Shown here piece by piece: positions 19,771 to 30,374 of a DNA stretch of 64,000 bases. This stretch comes from Vicugna pacos (lineage: Eukaryota > Chordata > Mammalia > Artiodactyla > Camelidae). The stretch lies in contig NC_133008.1 of the NCBI RefSeq assembly GCF_048564905.1, positions 10,190,453 to 10,254,452 of the forward strand, in the 5' to 3' direction. Below the pieces are notes generated by a model that ran no database searches, had not been told where the DNA came from, and saw only the letters and a program-made list of their open reading frames with translations. How positions within the stretch are numbered: position 1 is the first letter of the stretch; each line of letters starts with the position of its first letter. The position numbers and the translations under genes are program-made.

Positions 19771-20744
19771 TCGATTCTTGAACTAAACAGTAAACAGAAC
19801 GTGGAGCGCTTTCTCTTCAAATATAATTTGGAATAGTCTGTATTTTTGATGAGAGGTTCAGATACAGGTTGATGGTAACTGACTGAATTATCCAGGGGTG
19901 CCCAGAGGGGACCTGGACCACCTCTCCACCTCCCGCAGGGCTGCAGGTGTGGTTATTCTGTGAGAACCAGCAGAGAACCAAAGTTCCACTACATCATGGC
20001 TTGCCCCCCTGGTAAAGCTGGCAGGGACCCATGGCTTCAGCCACAAGGCCTAATAAGGGACTTGTATTTCTCCCTAAGCCCTAAATAAATTTTGCAATAT
20101 TGTTGTTATCACGTGAACCACTTGGTACAAGACCACGGCGATGGCCATCGTGCTCAGGTGCAGGTATAGAGAGTGAGCGAGCGGGGTAACTGACCACGCG
20201 AAGTGGGGAAACAGCAAGAGGCTGGACCAGCAGAGCTGGGAAGCGTGAGTGAGGGAGAGTTTGCATGGCCTCTCCTGCCCTCCGGTTGGGGCACTCCAGC
20301 TCTGGGTGATCCCACTAGCTATCCTTCTTGGATGGGAGCAAAGAGGGAGGTGGGAAAAAGGATCGGGGGCTCCTACTTGTCCTGGAACATTTGCATTCAG
20401 CATCACACGGAGGGCACGAACTATTGGGGAACAGCATGGCTATTTGGGCATCTCAGCATGTATTAAAGAATCACGCTTGGCTTTGGATCCATTTTTTAAA
20501 AGGCATTCTGAAGAGAAGCCATTTCTAAGTGTAATCAGATGGGCTGCTTTGTGGAAATTCTCTCCTGTTCTTCCTCTAAGTGTGAGAGCAAATGGGGGAG
20601 GAAGAGGGGTCAAGTGAACGTGACCTCTGAGAGGTTTTGAAACCAGGAATCAACAGGTGCCTGGAACATGCCGAGCAACGGTAAGAGATGAAAACATGAG
20701 CTCCATTTCCCTTCGAAGCATTTTGAATTAATTCTGAATTTCAC
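19771..20744. other. Unique sequence, no firm feature
   Basis: Nothing recognised. Frames of 110-122 codons at 20.07-20.62 kb lie on both strands and overlap. Confidence 0.35.
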
Positions 20745-21000
20745 TCTCAGCCTTGTCAATTATGAAGAGACACCGGCACCAGCCTGAGAGCGGGCGGGTG
20801 GCAAGCCCTGAAGCGGACTTCAGAAGAGGCATGAACAGCGTCCCAGGCTCAGCCAGTGATGGGGCAGCCCGTTTGGGGAGAGACGTTTCAGCATCACTTT
20901 ATATAAATGCCTCTGTTTACGCTGAAATCACCAATGGAGGAGTTAGGTCATCTGCTAATGGCATTTCTAAAGTAAGACTGACCATCTGGTCTTCCCGATA
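20745..21000. promoter_or_regulatory. Candidate conserved non-coding block
   Basis: Non-repetitive, moderately GC-rich and CpG-bearing, then AT-richer with TCACTTTATATAAATGCCTC, GGTCATCTGCTAATGGCATT. An 82-codon frame (20753-21001) has no known relative. Exon or regulatory status cannot be told from the sequence. Confidence 0.2.
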
Positions 21001-21074
21001 GAGTGGGTTCCAGTTTATAACATGAAAAGGAAGTAAGTGGCTAAGGACGCAACAAGAAAAATAGAATTATAGAT

Positions 21075-21124
21075 CGTAATGCATTCTTACTATGCACTAA
21101 GCACTGTGACAACATGCACATAGA
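21075..21124 (+). mobile_element. MIR-like 5' piece
   Basis: ATTCTTACTATGCACTAAGC and ACTGTGACAACATGCACATA match the early part of MIR. The later part of a MIR resumes at about 21722 on the same strand. Confidence 0.5.
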
Positions 21125-21721
21125 AATATATGCATTTCTTAATTGCAGTAAAATCCACATAACATAAAATTTACCCTCTTCCCATGTTTTATGTGTGCAG
21201 CTCAGTAGGGTTAAATGCATTTGCATTCACATCGGTGTGCAACCAATCTCTAGAACTCTTTTCATCTTGCGAAACTGAAATGTGAACCCATTAAGCAGCA
21301 ACTCCCATTCTCCGTCCCCCAGCTCCTGGCAACCACCATTCTGCTTTCTGTCTCTAGGAATTTGACCACTCTAGGTACCTCATATAAGTGAAATCATAAA
21401 TGCTTGTCCTCTTGAGACTGGCTTATTTCCTTTAGCGTCATATTCCCAAGATTCCTCCGTGCTGTAGCGCGTGTCAGACTTTCTTTCCCCTTCAAGGCTG
21501 ACGAATACTCAGCTGGAGGTAAATACACATTTTTGTTTATCTATCATCTACCAATGGATGCTTGGGTGGCTTCTGCCTATGGGCTATTGTGAGTAACGCT
21601 ACTATGACCATGGGTGGATAAGCATCTCTTCCAGACTCTGCTTTCAATTTGGGGGGTGGTATATGCCCAGAAGTGGAAATGCTGGATCTCATGATAATCC
21701 TATGTTTAAGTTTTTGACAAC
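21125..21721 (-). mobile_element. L1M LINE 3' region (3' UTR and end of ORF2)
   Basis: Reversed L1M wording: AGTAAAATCCACATAACATA, GTGCAACCAATCTCTAGAAC, CCTGGCAACCACCATTCTGC, CTCTAGGTACCTCATATAAG and GCCCAGAAGTGGAAATGCTG. The 72-codon minus frame (21537-21755) is a decayed part of ORF2. Old and diverged. Confidence 0.85.
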
Positions 21722-21905
21722 CACTATGCTGTATGACATGGGCACATTTTCTCATTTACTCTCATGACACTGTGAGACAGAGATAATGGTAAGGAAATAG
21801 ACTCAGGGAGGTGAAGTGCCATTTTACAGATGAGGAAACTGAGACTGAGAAAGGTAATCAACTTTAAGAATTACGGAGCAGTGCTTAATACTCTTACTAT
21901 TATAC
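21722..21905 (+). mobile_element. MIR SINE piece
   Basis: CATTTTACAGATGAGGAAAC and TGAGACTGAGAAAGGTAATC are unmistakable MIR core. Its earlier part aligns with the piece at 21075-21124, with L1M between. Confidence 0.85.
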
Positions 21906-21949
21906 CAGTATAAGTTTCTCTGTTGTGCTATGTGCTGTCCAGTATTTAA

Positions 21950-22742
21950 TAACATTTTTTTTAGTTTTTGCAAATGTTTGGGTATTGAATGGTACCTCAT
22001 TATGGTTTTATTTTGCATTTCACTGACTGGTTAAAGGATTATTCACCTTTTCACGTGCTTTTTGACCACTTTTGTGTCTTTCTCATTTCTAAATTGCACG
22101 TTCAGATTTTTTTGTTTCTTGTTCTACTAAACTGCTTGCAGGTGGTGGTAGTGGTTTTTCTGCTTTGTGCCTACAAGTGCTTTATAAACGCTGCACACTA
22201 AATTGTTTAAGGCTTCAAATAAATTTGCCCTGTTTGTGATTTGTCTCCACTCATTATGGCTTCTTCATTTAATCAAGTTAAATTTATAGCATTCTGGCTT
22301 CCCCACCACCCCGCCAAAAAAAAGAACAATTTCCCTCCTTTTAGTGACAAATTTATTCTAGAAGTTTTAAACTTTTCCTTTCACATTTAAATCTTTAATC
22401 CATCCCAAACTGATTTTTTTCATGAGGAAGGTACCTGATTTTATTCTTCTTGTACAGATAACAAATTGTCCCATTGCTAGTTACTGAATTCTTCTCCGAT
22501 GGCGTCTCTGTCAGGTGTCAGGTGTCAGGTGTCAGGTTGTCATGTGTGTAGGTTGCCTGTGGGTATCCGGGTCCCTCTGCTCATTTCCACTGGTCTATTT
22601 TCTATCCGTTCCTCACAGCAGACTGTCTTGCCATCTGATTGGCGGTCCCTCCATCTCGGTCTTCTCCTTCAGAATTTATGTAGCTCATTGGGCCCTTTGC
22701 GGTTTCATTTTAGAACCATCCTGTCAACAACCACGAAAAATT
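21950..22742 (-). mobile_element. L1M LINE, ORF2 region
   Basis: Continues the reversed L1M order: GGTACCTCATTATGGTTTTA, TTTTGCATTTCACTGACTGG, CTTTTCACGTGCTTTTTGAC, then AGATAACAAATTGTCCCATT and CCACTGGTCTATTTTCTATC. A (TGTCAGG)4 run lies inside. No usable frame remains. Confidence 0.75.
22509..22536 (+). repeat. (TGTCAGG)4 heptamer tandem repeat
   Basis: Four perfect seven-base units followed by a TTGTCATG variant, inside old L1M sequence. A local slippage product. Confidence 0.9.
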
Positions 22743-22756
22743 ATGTTGGCACTTTG

Positions 22757-22895
22757 GTTTTTTGTTTGTTTGTTTGTCTTGTTTTGTTTTTTAACATTTT
22801 TTATTGATTTATAATCCTTTTACAATGTTGTGTCAAATTCCAGTGTAGAGCACAATTTTTCAATTATACATGAACATATATATATTCATTGTCAC
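22757..22895 (-). mobile_element. Short LINE-1 insertion with perfect target duplication
   Basis: About 140 bases of L1 3' end in minus orientation, starting with a GT/T-rich tail. ATGTTGGCACTTTG occurs at 22743-22756 and again at 22896-22909, a perfect 14-base target-site duplication. It interrupts old L1M sequence. It is truncated to the last part of the 3' UTR and non-coding. Confidence 0.92.
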
Positions 22896-22909
22896 ATGTT
22901 GGCACTTTG

Positions 22910-23812
22910 ATAGGTAAAGCATCTACATTTAGTTTAGGAATTTTGTAATTATATTCTTGAAAAAGATTGATCTGCATTTGCTTTTTAATACTGTCCTTGT
23001 CTGGTTAGATGCCAAGTTAGTAATGACTTTAGAAAGTGAATTGGGGTGTGTTCCCTCTTCTTTTCTCTGAATTTGTGTGAAGTATGAAATGATCTGTTTC
23101 TTCAGTATTAAGGAGAATTTTGTGTTTTATTTATGACAGAACATTTTAATTAATTGATTAATTTTTTTAAATTTAATTTTACCCTCAAAATAGATAATGG
23201 GACATTCAGATTTTCTAATTTCCTTGACTCTTAATAATTTATATTTTTCTAGTATTTGTCCATTATGCTTGCTTCTAAATTTACTAAAATAAAATTATTC
23301 ATAGAATCTCTTTTATTTTTAAAATCTCTACTGAATCTGCAACTATGTCTATTTTCCTATTTAAAAAATTTTTTTAAAATGTGAGTCTTCTGTCTTATTT
23401 GAGACAAGTCAATATTGCTAGAAGTTTGTTAATTTTTTTAGAGCTTCAAAAAACCAGCTTTAGGTTTTATTATATCTATCTTATTATATCTATCTTTATT
23501 TCCTCTCTTATTTTATTTTAGCTTTTATTTTTAATTCTATTTTTTTTCTAATTGCTTTGCATTTATTTGGATGCTTAAATTGGATGCTGAGCTCATTTTT
23601 TCCCATCTCATTTTCCTTTTTTTTCTAATACAATCATTTAAGGCTATAAAATTCGTTCTAAAAAGCAATTTAATTGCATCCCACATCTTGTAACAGCATT
23701 TTTATTATCACTCGGTGCTAAGTATTTTAAAAATTTTCTTCATGAATTTGTCTTTTAAGTCATGAGTTATTAAGAAGTTTGTTTTTCAGTTCTAAATGTT
23801 CATGGCTTTTAT
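22910..23812 (-). mobile_element. L1M LINE, more of ORF2 (decayed)
   Basis: Reversed ORF2 wording: TTGGGGTGTGTTCCCTCTTC, GTATTTGTCCATTATGCTTG, AGCTTCAAAAAACCAGCTTT, TTGCATCCCACATCTTGTAA and AAGTCATGAGTTATTAAGAA. Very AT-rich and full of stops. With the pieces above it makes about 2.3 kb of one old L1 body. Confidence 0.75.
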
Positions 23813-24089
23813 TCTGCAGACAAAGGACGTCAGATTCCAGTACAGGCACCGTCACTTCCCCCAGCCACACCGATGACGCCTGACATCAGGGAGTGACCCC
23901 AGAATCATCCCCAGGAAACCTAGAGCCCTTCCTGACACAGCACTCCAGGCAGCCACAGCCAATCAATCAGAGATGAAACATCAAGATGGGAACTGTTGGA
24001 CAGCCCTGACGTAGGCTGGGGAGACATTCATACCCCGCTGCCAGGCTCACATTCGTGCTTAAGGAAAATTACTCTGATCTAGAGATAGT
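23813..24089. other. Unique sequence, CpG-bearing
   Basis: An abrupt rise in GC and CpG after the AT-rich L1M (ACCGATGACGCC, TGACGTAGG). No family recognised. Confidence 0.35.
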
Positions 24090-24128
24090 AAAAAAAAAAA
24101 ACAAAAAACAAAACAAAACAAAAAAAAC
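24090..24128 (+). repeat. A-rich (AACAAA)n tract
   Basis: A-runs with regular C interruptions, as in an old poly-A tail. No element body clearly attached on the left. Confidence 0.8.
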
Positions 24129-24194
24129 CCCAGCTTTCCCCAGTCCTAAAACATTTCATTTTCAATCACAAAGGACACAGATGCATCCAATTTA

Positions 24195-24330
24195 GTTTAA
24201 AAGGCATTTATTGAGCACTTACTATGTTTAAGGCATTGGGCTGGAAAAATAAATAAGACCATTGCTGCCCCCAGCGAGTTTACTGTCGACCTGGTAACGT
24301 GAAGTCTTTGACTCAAAAAGCCCATTTGGC
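24195..24330 (+). mobile_element. Start of an ancient interspersed repeat
   Basis: GCATTTATTGAGCACTTACT, ATGTTTAAGGCATTGGGC and ATTGCTGCCCCCAGCGAGTT match the opening of the old unnamed repeat group. Confidence 0.45.
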
Positions 24331-24334
24331 AGGG

Positions 24335-24535
24335 ATATTCCTTGAGCCTGGCACTGCTTCGCCTGGGCAGTCTCACGTCTCAGCGACTCTGGGAGCTGGT
24401 GTTATCTCCGCTTCACAGATAATGAAACAAGACTTGGAGAAATGAACTAGCTCACCCAAGTTTGCCCGGCCAGTATTTGAGCCAAAATCCAAAGTCCTAT
24501 CAGTGCGTCGGGCACTGCACCGTGCCGCCTCCTTG
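24335..24535 (+). mobile_element. MIR SINE
   Basis: CTTGAGCCTGGCACTGCTTC, GTTATCTCCGCTTCACAGAT, AATGAAACAAGACTTGG and CTCACCCAAGTTTGCCC, plus strand, nearly whole. Confidence 0.75.
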
Positions 24536-25059
24536 AAAAAGATTACATGATTTTATTTATCTATTTTTTTCCTCTCCCATTCTGTCCACGTGCTCAACAA
24601 TTGAAGAGTGGAACGAGAATTGATGGATAGGCAGGCAATTCGCTTCTCTGCTACGAAAAGCACATCCCACGTTCAGGCTGCCCTAAATTACATACCGGTT
24701 AGTCGCCTCAGAGAATCTTGCTTTGGGGGGGTCTGTTGTCTGTCTCTCTTATCTCTTCAGGATGCTTTGGCCAGCCAAGCAGAATGCTTATCTGGCAGCT
24801 TTAGGGCTTTGGAAAAAAAGTTTCTGCTGTGCAGAGTGTGCCCTTCCCTGGGGGCCTGCATGACACAGAATTCTTTCTAATTCATACCTCCCAGCTCGAA
24901 GAAGCAGCCAGAAGCCTGGTCTGTCCCCTGGGAAAGGAACTTAGGGCTACACCCAAACCCAGGTTACCCCACAGTTCACACGGTCCCCCCACAAGTCACC
25001 TGATGAGCATGGACAGGATTTCCACCTCTGACTCCCATTTCATCTTTAGTTACTATTTC
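24536..25059. other. Unique sequence, no firm feature
   Basis: Nothing recognised. The 90- and 150-codon plus frames near 24.6-25.3 kb run into a MIR and are not genes. Confidence 0.35.
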
Positions 25060-25175
25060 TTCTTCCATCCAGTAAAGATGGAAGATGTAGGAAGTGTGCA
25101 TGACTTACTCAAGGTCACACAGCCCTTAACTGGCAGAACTGAGATTCAAACCTTGGTCTGTTGGACCCTGTCTTG
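25060..25175 (+). mobile_element. MIR SINE 3' part
   Basis: CTTACTCAAGGTCACACAGC, CCTTAACTGGCAGAACTGAG and ATTCAAACCTTGGTCTG are MIR wording. Confidence 0.75.
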
Positions 25176-25299
25176 TTTTAAGACGCACATTCACATAGCA
25201 AATGCTACCTCTGTTTCTGCCCATGTAGGGGGAATGGAGTGGGGAGATAATGGTACCCATGGATGTATGTTCATACGCTGACGGCTTTCTCTAGTCACA

Positions 25300-25440
25300 A
25301 CGTGGCTTCCAGACCAGAAGCTTTCACTTCGCCTGGGAGCTCATTAGAAATGCAAATTCTTGGGCCCTTCCACACACCAACTACAGCTTAACAAGGGTTA
25401 AACAAGAGTTTAGCAAGAGTGATTTGTATGTACACTAATT
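25300..25440 (+). mobile_element. MER5A-like hAT-Charlie fragment
   Basis: GCCTGGGAGCTCATTAGAAA followed by TGCAAATTCTTGGGCCCTTC is MER5A wording on the plus strand. The rest is diverged. Confidence 0.55.
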
Positions 25441-25829
25441 CTTAAGATCTCCACAAGACACCAGAAATGCATTAAATTTATTGATTTTTTTCCGTTCACC
25501 ACAGGCTCTTTACTTACATATGGACACAGCCGGTAGGTCTAGGCATGGTACCCACGCATCCATCTCTACGTCTCCTTACAGATAGCGGCCTGTTTCTTGG
25601 GAACAAAATCCCAATTCAAGAGGAAGATGCTCCCAGTTAGCTAATTAGACTCATGTTTCTATTCTCTCTTTCTCTCTCGCCCTTTTTTGCCACTGACTTA
25701 ACGTTTGATTCATAGGCTTATTTGCCTCCTTTCTCTTCCTTCAAGCCGGCCCTCATAAGTGATGCTTCTTAAATTCAAACATTAAATTTAAGCTGCCCGA
25801 TGCCTGCTTAAAAATCACCAGGGGTGCCC
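25441..25829. other. Unique sequence, no firm feature
   Basis: AT-rich pieces near 25.45-25.5 kb and a pyrimidine run near 25.66-25.69 kb. Nothing recognised. Confidence 0.35.
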
Positions 25830-26110
25830 TGCTGTTTATCCAGTCAAGTCCCCACTTTCCCGGCTCTACATGCAATGTCCTCCAAGGTCAGGCGCTTGTT
25901 TATTTTTTCAAATTCATTTGCTCCCTCCTCTCCTGACCCATTTCCCACCTTACACCGGGTAATGAGCCACCCAGAATCCTACGTGTCCTCTACAGCCCAG
26001 CAGTGCAGCCCAGCCTATGCCTCCCCTTGCCAGAAAATGTTTTTTGCCCCTGTGCTGCCATTTAGACCCTGCTGGAACATTTGAAAAGCCTCCCCCTTCT
26101 TCTGGAAGGG
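25830..26110 (+). mobile_element. L2 LINE 3' fragment
   Basis: CCCTGCTGTTTATCCAGTC, GGCTCTACATGCAATGTCCT, TTGCTCCCTCCTCTCCTGAC and CTTGCCAGAAAATG follow L2 order. Confidence 0.5.
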
Positions 26111-26147
26111 TAAGTTGCTCCCCGCCACATCATCCCACAGACCATCG

Positions 26148-26335
26148 AAGCGGTTCTCAAATATTAATGAGCATCAGAGTCGCCTGGAGGGCTTGTTAAA
26201 ACACAGGCTGCCTGGCCCACCCCAGGGTTTCAGCTTCAGGAGTTCTGCCCGGGGATGGGGGCAGGTATCCCCATTTCTAACAGTTTCCGAACTAACCCTG
26301 AGGCTGCTGGTCTGGGGTGATCACTTTGGAAAGCC
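26148..26335 (-). mobile_element. MER5A hAT-Charlie DNA transposon, nearly complete
   Basis: On the plus strand: CGGTTCTCAAATATTAATGA, GAGTCGCCTGGAGGGCTTG, TTAAAACACAGGCTGCCTGG, CATTTCTAACAGTTTCC and CTGCTGGTCTGGGGTGATCA. This is the reversed MER5A consensus order with its terminal wording. Non-autonomous and long inactive. Confidence 0.85.
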
Positions 26336-27329
26336 ATTTGTAACACAGAGACAGCAGCGACATCACATGGCCAGGAGCAGTTTTCCCGTTCTGCCTCTAC
26401 CACGGGACCCTGAGTTCCTCAGGAACGGCCGTTCCCATTCAGTCATCGAATGAGAGAACTGGCCAGCGTGGTGCGGTATGTCCTGAAAGGGTCCTGGCTG
26501 GAGTCTTGTCTCCCCAACTCAGTATCACGGAAGCATTTCTTCATCTAAGGAGAAAATGTATCATAAGGGGCTCCCTATCGCATCATATGTGGTCGATGGA
26601 TGCTAATGAAAGGAAGGAAGGAAGGAGGGAAGGGAGGAAGAGAAGTCAGCTGAAGTCCTGGCTTCCTGGGCTGCGAGCTCAGTGTGCAGGAAGCATTTCG
26701 TGGGGGCCTTTAGCACCAAGCAAAGCCCGAGTGGAATTTTACAAGCAGAGCCCAGAGCAGCTGTGTGATTTGGAAACATTCAAGCGCTCTAAGCTTTGTG
26801 GTCCCAGAGGGTGCAGGGAGCATCTTCCACTCTGATGAGTAACCGAGAAGACACTCAGACCTTGCTAAGTAGAAATATTTGCCTGGAGAACATTTTCCAG
26901 GGTGGGGTGGATTGGCAATCCCGGGTGTGAGGTGGGTTTCAGAAGTGGACCGACTAGCAAGTGCTGGAGGCAGAGACCAGCGCGAGGAGAGTCACTGGTG
27001 GGGAGCCTGGTGGCTCTGGTTGACACCGAGAGCTGGGACTCGGAACACTCAGCGACTCAGCCAGGAAGAAAGGAATGAGCTGAGCACTCAGAGAGCCCCG
27101 GACCCTGCAGCAGGCTGCACAAATGCCAGATGCTCTGGCCGTCACTCTTCTCTCCATGCCTGGGGTGGGTTTTCCTAGTTTGTCCAGGTCCTCCTTCCCG
27201 CCCGGCCCAGACTCTAACTCAAAACTCAACTCCAACCCTTCTCAGAAGGGTCCACCAGCAGCCAAGACCCAAAAATCCAAGTCAGCACGCAGGAAAACCA
27301 CAAACCTGTAAAACCTGGGACAGGGCTTC
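26336..27329. other. Unique sequence with a short (GGAA)n tract
   Basis: A (GGAA)n run with GGGA variants lies at 26610-26641. The rest is GC-moderate; conflicting frames near 26.1-27.3 kb are unsupported. Confidence 0.4.
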
Positions 27330-27530
27330 CATTGCACAGCGCCATCCAACAGGACCCTCGTGATGATGGGACCGTCCTGAGGAGCGCTGTCCAACTCGGT
27401 GGCCGCTGGGCCCTTGAAATGCAGCCAGTGGACGTGAGCAACTGAATGTTTGGTTGGGTTTCATTTTAATTGATGAAAAGTTAAATTTAGATAGCCATTT
27501 TGATTTTTTTTACATGTAGCTGTCCAGCTG
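27330..27530. mobile_element. hAT-Charlie-type non-autonomous DNA transposon fragment
   Basis: GCTGTCCAACTCGGTGGCCG, TGGGCCCTTGAAATGCAGCC, AGTGGACGTGAGCAACTGAA and TTTTAATTGATGAAAAGTTA resemble the 'ctgtccaatacggtagcc' element group (MER58-like from memory). The exact family is uncertain. Confidence 0.5.
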
Positions 27531-28059
27531 ATTTGGTTAAAAACGAAACAACAAAACAAAACCACGAAAATCCTCTCCTTTCCTCAGTGATTTACCCAAG
27601 CACACCTTTATGATTTTTTCCCATTCTTGACCTGCCTTGAGATGCCACCATTTAAATTTAAATTGATGAAAATGAAACAAAAGTAAGAATTCAGTTTCTC
27701 AGTTGCGCTCGCCATGCTCTGAGAGATCCTGCCTTCACGTCTCTGTCTGTGCTAGAGTTTTGGGCATTTCACTCATTGAGGGAGCTTTCCCAGTGGAAGA
27801 CCTAGGCCAATAGTCCCCAGTGTGAGCACTGACCGCAAGCTATGAGCGAGCAGAAGGCATGGTCACAGCGAACAAGCGGTGAAATCCCCCAGAGCAGGAT
27901 CTGGAAGACCTGACTGTGCAGGGCAGACGCTGCAGTGCATGGGGCTGCTGGAGGACGAGTCTGCATGCCCACCTACCCCGACGCCCCTCTGCACCAGCAG
28001 CCAGAGATGCTCTCTTGGGGTAACCATCACACTCCCCTGAGAGGTCAGACTCACTCCCC
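27531..28059. other. Unique sequence, no firm feature
   Basis: Nothing recognised. Confidence 0.35.
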
Positions 28060-28180
28060 CAAAGGACAGAGGAAGAATCTGAGGCTCAGAGAAACTATCT
28101 CATGCAGCCTATGCTGGTGGAGGAAGAATCAGACCCAAGTCTGACTCCAACACCCAAGCTCTTTTTATTCTGCAACATGC
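28060..28180 (+). mobile_element. MIR fragment
   Basis: GAGGAAGAATCTGAGGCTCA, GAGAAACTATCTCATGCAGC and TCTGACTCCAACACCCAAGC match the MIR core and 3' end. Confidence 0.6.
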
Positions 28181-28534
28181 CCTCCCTCTTCCATGCCACC
28201 CCCGCCCCCTGGGGATGTTGGTTGGAGAAACACTGCTTGGGTGAGGTTAGTCAAGGCATGCATTACAACGCAGTCCACCTTGGAATCATTTCTAGCACTA
28301 AAGGGCCATTTCCAAGTTCCACTCACAGCCCATTTGTACCAAGCTACCAGTACATTTGTATGGTGATCCACAAGTTCAAAGTGTGAATCCCAGAGGATGA
28401 GGGATTTAAAACAAACAACAACAAAAAAGTGGCCTTTGAAGACAAATGACCATACAATATTCCAAGGCAGAGAGAATGCTGTAGAATTGTCACATACAGA
28501 AGCAGGTTTGTAACTACTTGGACAATTAGTAATA
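28181..28534. other. Unique sequence, no firm feature
   Basis: Nothing recognised apart from an AAACAAACAACAACAAAAA run at about 28410. Confidence 0.35.
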
Positions 28535-29027
28535 ATAATAGTTTTCTATTGCTGTTGTAACAAATTACCACAAACTGAGTGACTTAAAACAAGGCAAAGT
28601 TATTCTCCTACAGTTCTGAAGGTCAGAAGTCCTAAAAATCAAGCTGTCAGTAGAGGTGTGTTTTTCCTGAAGGTTTGGGGAAAGCAACCCATTTCCTTGC
28701 CTTTTTCAGCGTCTAGAAGCTGTCTGTATTCCTTGGCTCGTGATCCCATCCTCCATCTTTAAAACTCACAGTGTTTTACCTTCCAGTCTCTCTCTCTCTG
28801 CTTTCATCATCACATCACCTTTTCTGTCCGTGACCTTCTTGCTTCCTTCTTATAAGAACCCTTTGGTTACATTTAGACCCCACCCAGATAATCCAGGACA
28901 GTCTCCTCACCAAGATCCTTAACAGATCATATCTGCAAAGTCCCACTTGCCATGTAAGCCAACATATTCACAGGTTCCGGGAATTAGGATGTGGACACTT
29001 GAGGGGAGCATTATTCAGCCCATGACA
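28535..29027 (-). mobile_element. MLT1-type MaLR solo LTR
   Basis: Fossil LTR, minus orientation, about full length. Reversed wording: TTTTCTATTGCTGTTGTAAC, TTACCACAAACTGAGTGACT, AATCCAGGACAGTCTCCTCA, CACAGGTTCCGGGAATTAGG and the CCATGACA end. AAT/AATAA words lie on both sides, so a duplication is possible but cannot be fixed in this low-complexity flank. Age class about 70-100 million years. Confidence 0.85.
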
Positions 29028-29089
29028 AATAATAATAACAAAACAGTATCTCCCTTAATCAAACCCTCCCACTGCTGAGAAAACACGGG

Positions 29090-29215
29090 CTGGGGTTGTT
29101 TCTCATCCGCTCAGCCACCCTACAGAGGAGACTTTAGAGAAGAGAGTCCCCCGTTGTCATACACTTAGTAAGTCATATCTCAAGGACTTGAACCTTGGTC
29201 CCTCTCTCTCAAGGC
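29090..29215 (+). mobile_element. MIR fragment
   Basis: GTTTCTCATCCGCTCAGCCA and TCAAGGACTTGAACCTTGGT are MIR-like; moderately decayed. Confidence 0.5.
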
Positions 29216-29329
29216 CACCTGATTTTTCCTTTTGCCAGGTTATCACCATGGAGAATTTCCCCAGGCTGAGGGCTGGACTGGTGCTCATGTTACCTCCTTG
29301 GTATCACCGCCTCTCTTCACCCTGACACA

Positions 29330-29440
29330 TGGGCACTTCCCTTGCAGTTTAGAGGTGAAGAAACTGAGGTCTGCAAAGGGGAGGTGATTTACCGAGATCA
29401 GAGAATGCATTCATAACAGAACGGGATGACTCTCAAACCC
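29330..29440 (+). mobile_element. MIR fragment
   Basis: GTTTAGAGGTGAAGAAACTG and AGGTCTGCAAAGGGGAGGTG follow MIR core order. Confidence 0.6.
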
Positions 29441-29599
29441 CCCGCCTTTTCCCTGGACACTGAGGGTCCCATGGCCATGGCTCATGGTGGCCGCACTGGT
29501 CTCAGGAATGGCCCACAGTGGGCTCAGTTACCTCAGGTACTCTGCCTTCATCTCAGTCGGTCTGCAGGTGCCAAAGAAGAGGGGCTCTCCACGCCTTGC

Positions 29600-29910
29600 C
29601 ACCAGCTGTATTTATCAGCTGGAATGGCTTTATATTCCACTTGCTAAATTGGATTGCTTTCAGAAAAGGCTGGGGCGGCAGATAAAAGCAGATTTTATGG
29701 CCATCCAATCAGAGGAAGTTGAATTTCGTTTGAGCAGGTGAGACTGGATGTCTTTCAGCTTTCTCTTTTAAAACCTGGGGGAAGCACTTAGATGCTGAGG
29801 CCAATCCATCAGGCTTTAGGAGGCTTTTTTATTAGTCACTTACAGCAAACATTTTCCCCTTTACAGATGGTTACCTATTGCAATAAAAATCTCCATCTAG
29901 GCTTAATGCC
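29600..29910. promoter_or_regulatory. Candidate conserved non-coding element
   Basis: Non-repetitive AT-rich block with AGATAA at 29680-29685, AAATTGGATTGCTTTCAGAA, GATTTTATGGCCATCCAATC, and several TTTTATT and TTAG cores. Flanked by GC-richer unique DNA and by an L1M. Regulatory role is inference. Confidence 0.25.
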
Positions 29911-30024
29911 AGGCTGAGACTTGGAAAGCAAGGGGGAATGGAAATGGGAGCATCTCATTCCAAGTTGAGAATGAGAGAATTCACAAAGGCACCAGGGAAA
30001 TTCAAAGGAGAAAGAGGAGACGTT

Positions 30025-30284
30025 CCAAAAAAAATGGTGCTGGAACAGCTGGATGTCCACATGCAAAAAATTAATTTCAACACTCATTTTACATTATATA
30101 CAAAATCGACTCAAAACAGGTCACAGATTTCAGTGTAAAATCCAAAACTATAAAACACCTAGAAGAAAACTGAAGAAAATATCTGTGACCTTGATTTAGG
30201 CAAAAATTTTTACAGACAGCACACAAAAAGCCAAAGCCACAAAAGAGAAAAATGGATAAAATGGATTCCATTCAAAGTAAACAT
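30025..30284 (+). mobile_element. L1M LINE, ORF2 part (outer element, piece 1)
   Basis: ATGGTGCTGGAACAGCTGGA, TGTCCACATGCAAAAAATTA, AATCCAAAACTATAAAACAC and CAAAAAGCCAAAGCCACAAA follow L1 ORF2 order on the plus strand. Decayed. The last 15 bases are the left copy of the SINE target duplication. Confidence 0.8.
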
Positions 30285-30374
30285 CTTCTTAGGAGGGAGG
30301 GGATAGTTCAAGCAGTAGAGTGCATGCTTAGCACACACAAGGTCCTGGATTCAATCCCTAGTAAACAGAAATTT
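30285..30374 (+). mobile_element. tRNA-derived camelid SINE (vic-1 type)
   Basis: Box A-like ATAGTTCAAGCAG and box B-like GGATTCAATCCC in a tRNA-Ala-like head; the tail is very short. ATTCAAAGTAAACAT at 30270-30284 and ATTCAAAGTAAAGAT at 30375-30389 are a 14/15 target duplication. It therefore landed inside the old L1M. Non-coding; once transcribed by Pol III and moved by L1. Confidence 0.88.
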
